Of a DNA stretch of 64,000 bases, positions 63,140-64,000 are shown in pieces (the first letter of the stretch is position 1; each line of letters starts with the position of its first letter). The DNA is from Pseudomonas sp. CBZ-4 (GTDB lineage: Bacteria; Pseudomonadota; Gammaproteobacteria; Pseudomonadales; Pseudomonadaceae): contig NZ_ANNV01000101.1 of assembly GCF_000346755.1 (NCBI RefSeq), positions 1 to 64,000 of the forward strand, in the 5' to 3' direction. A program made the translations under genes and the position numbers. The notes beneath the pieces are model-generated. The model saw only the letters and a list, made by a program, of their open reading frames with translations, did not search any database and was not told the DNA's origin.

Positions 63140-64000
63140 CATCGACGTGGTGCGCGGTGCCGGTTCCGTGCGGTATGGGCCGCAAAACGTCGGCGGCGTG
63201 ATCAACTTTGTCACCCGCGCGATCCCGGAAAAGTTCTCCGGTGAAGTCGGCACCACCCTGGAAACCTCGGCCCATGGCGGCTGGAAACATCTGGAAAACG
63301 CCTTTGTCGGCGGCACCGCAGACAACGGCATCGGCGCGGCGTTGCTGTACTCCGGGGTCAAGGGCGATGGCTATCGCAACAGCAACAATTCCAATGACAT
63401 TAACGACGTGATCTTCAAGACCCACTGGGCGCCGACCGATCAAGACGACTTCTCCCTCAACTTCCACTACTACGACGCCACCGCCGACATGCCTGGCGGC
63501 CTGACCCAGAAGCAATTCGACGCCAACCCGTATCAGTCGGTGCGCGACTGGGACAATTTCACCGGGCGCCGCAAGGATGTGTCCTTCAAGTACATCCGGC
63601 AGATCGACGACCGCACCCAGGCCGAAGTGCTGACGTACTATTCCGACAGCTTCCGTGGCAGCAACATCGCCAACCGTGACCTGCTCACCCTGGGCTCGTA
63701 CCCGCGCACCTATTACACCTTCGGCATCGAGCCACGGGTGAGCCATGTGTTTGACCTGGGCCCGAGCACCCAGGAAGTCAGCGTCGGTTATCGCTACCTC
63801 AAGGAAGGCATGCACGAGCAGGCCACCAGCCTCAACCTGGTCAACAACGTGCCCACCCCGGGCGGGCGCAGCGATGGCCACGTGTATCAGGACCGTACCG
63901 GTGGCACCGAGGCCAATGCGTTCTATGTCGATAACAAGATCGATATCGGCAAGTGGACCATCACCCCCGGCATCCGCTTCGAAGACATCCGCACCGAATG
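63120..64000 (+). pseudogene. fecA: fecA 3' part, continuing past the window
   Basis: It resumes the FecA-like receptor in frame with codon 224 (TCC). The plug continues AGNLDSIDVVRGAGSVRYG and PQNVGGVINFVTRAIPEKFS, followed by barrel strands (LYSGVKGDGYRNSNNSNDIN; DMPGGLTQKQFDANPYQSV; GYRYLKEGMHEQATSLNL). Wording closely follows E. coli FecA, supporting ferric citrate as the substrate. No stop or frameshift is seen up to the window edge, so the gene appears intact apart from the insertion. It has no start of its own and is untranslatable while the element is present. Confidence 0.88.

Overview
The window is a GC-rich Pseudomonas chromosome, most likely of the P. fluorescens group. The evidence is the codon usage, the dispersed REP palindromes, the five FecI/FecR/TonB-receptor iron-signalling units, and a Psl exopolysaccharide operon in P. 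aeruginosa gene order. One AT-rich 8.8 kb block near the right end is clearly foreign.

Layout. 1-2.5 kb: a PBP2-type transpeptidase outside the rod operon, and a Gfa-like protein. 2.6-21.9 kb: three complete iron-starvation units (ECF sigma, FecR anti-sigma, TonB-dependent receptor with an N-terminal signalling domain), plus a stand-alone receptor with its own Fur-like box. Between them lie DNA polymerase II, a GST-like protein, an SRPBCC protein and a DUF4174 protein. 22-37.4 kb: one leftward operon, pslA to pslL, for a lipid-linked, mannose-containing exopolysaccharide. 37.8-41.9 kb: a fourth FecI/FecR/receptor unit on the minus strand. 42-52 kb: ordinary metabolic genes: a LysE exporter, an isonitrile hydratase with a divergent AraC/DJ-1 regulator, hydrolases, a GNAT-VOC fusion, a GH15 enzyme with an SDR, and a GH3 beta-glucosidase. 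52-64 kb: a fifth unit, FecA type, whose receptor gene is split by the foreign block.

The inserted block (54277-63121) is the main discovery. It carries a large serine recombinase, a MobV-like relaxase with a large inverted repeat upstream (candidate oriT), a ColE2-type Rep protein with a ColE2-like origin just beyond its 3' end and a predicted countertranscript RNA over its leader, a small unknown gene, and one cargo gene: a full-length methyl-accepting chemotaxis receptor. Its ends can be placed to the base. The fecA halves rejoin in frame at a TC dinucleotide. The rebuilt chromosomal site and the rebuilt element site are each dyad-symmetric around that same TC. This predicts a precisely excisable, mobilizable, possibly self-replicating element that turns off ferric-citrate uptake when integrated and brings a chemoreceptor.

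How the genes fit together: Fur-like boxes precede most of the fecI-type sigma genes. Each sigma/FecR pair should activate the adjacent receptor when its ferric siderophore binds. All five FecR proteins carry a twin-arginine pair before the membrane segment. In the fifth unit sigma and FecR are intact, but the receptor is interrupted in its plug domain. Functional calls rest on motif recognition by eye; no database search was run.
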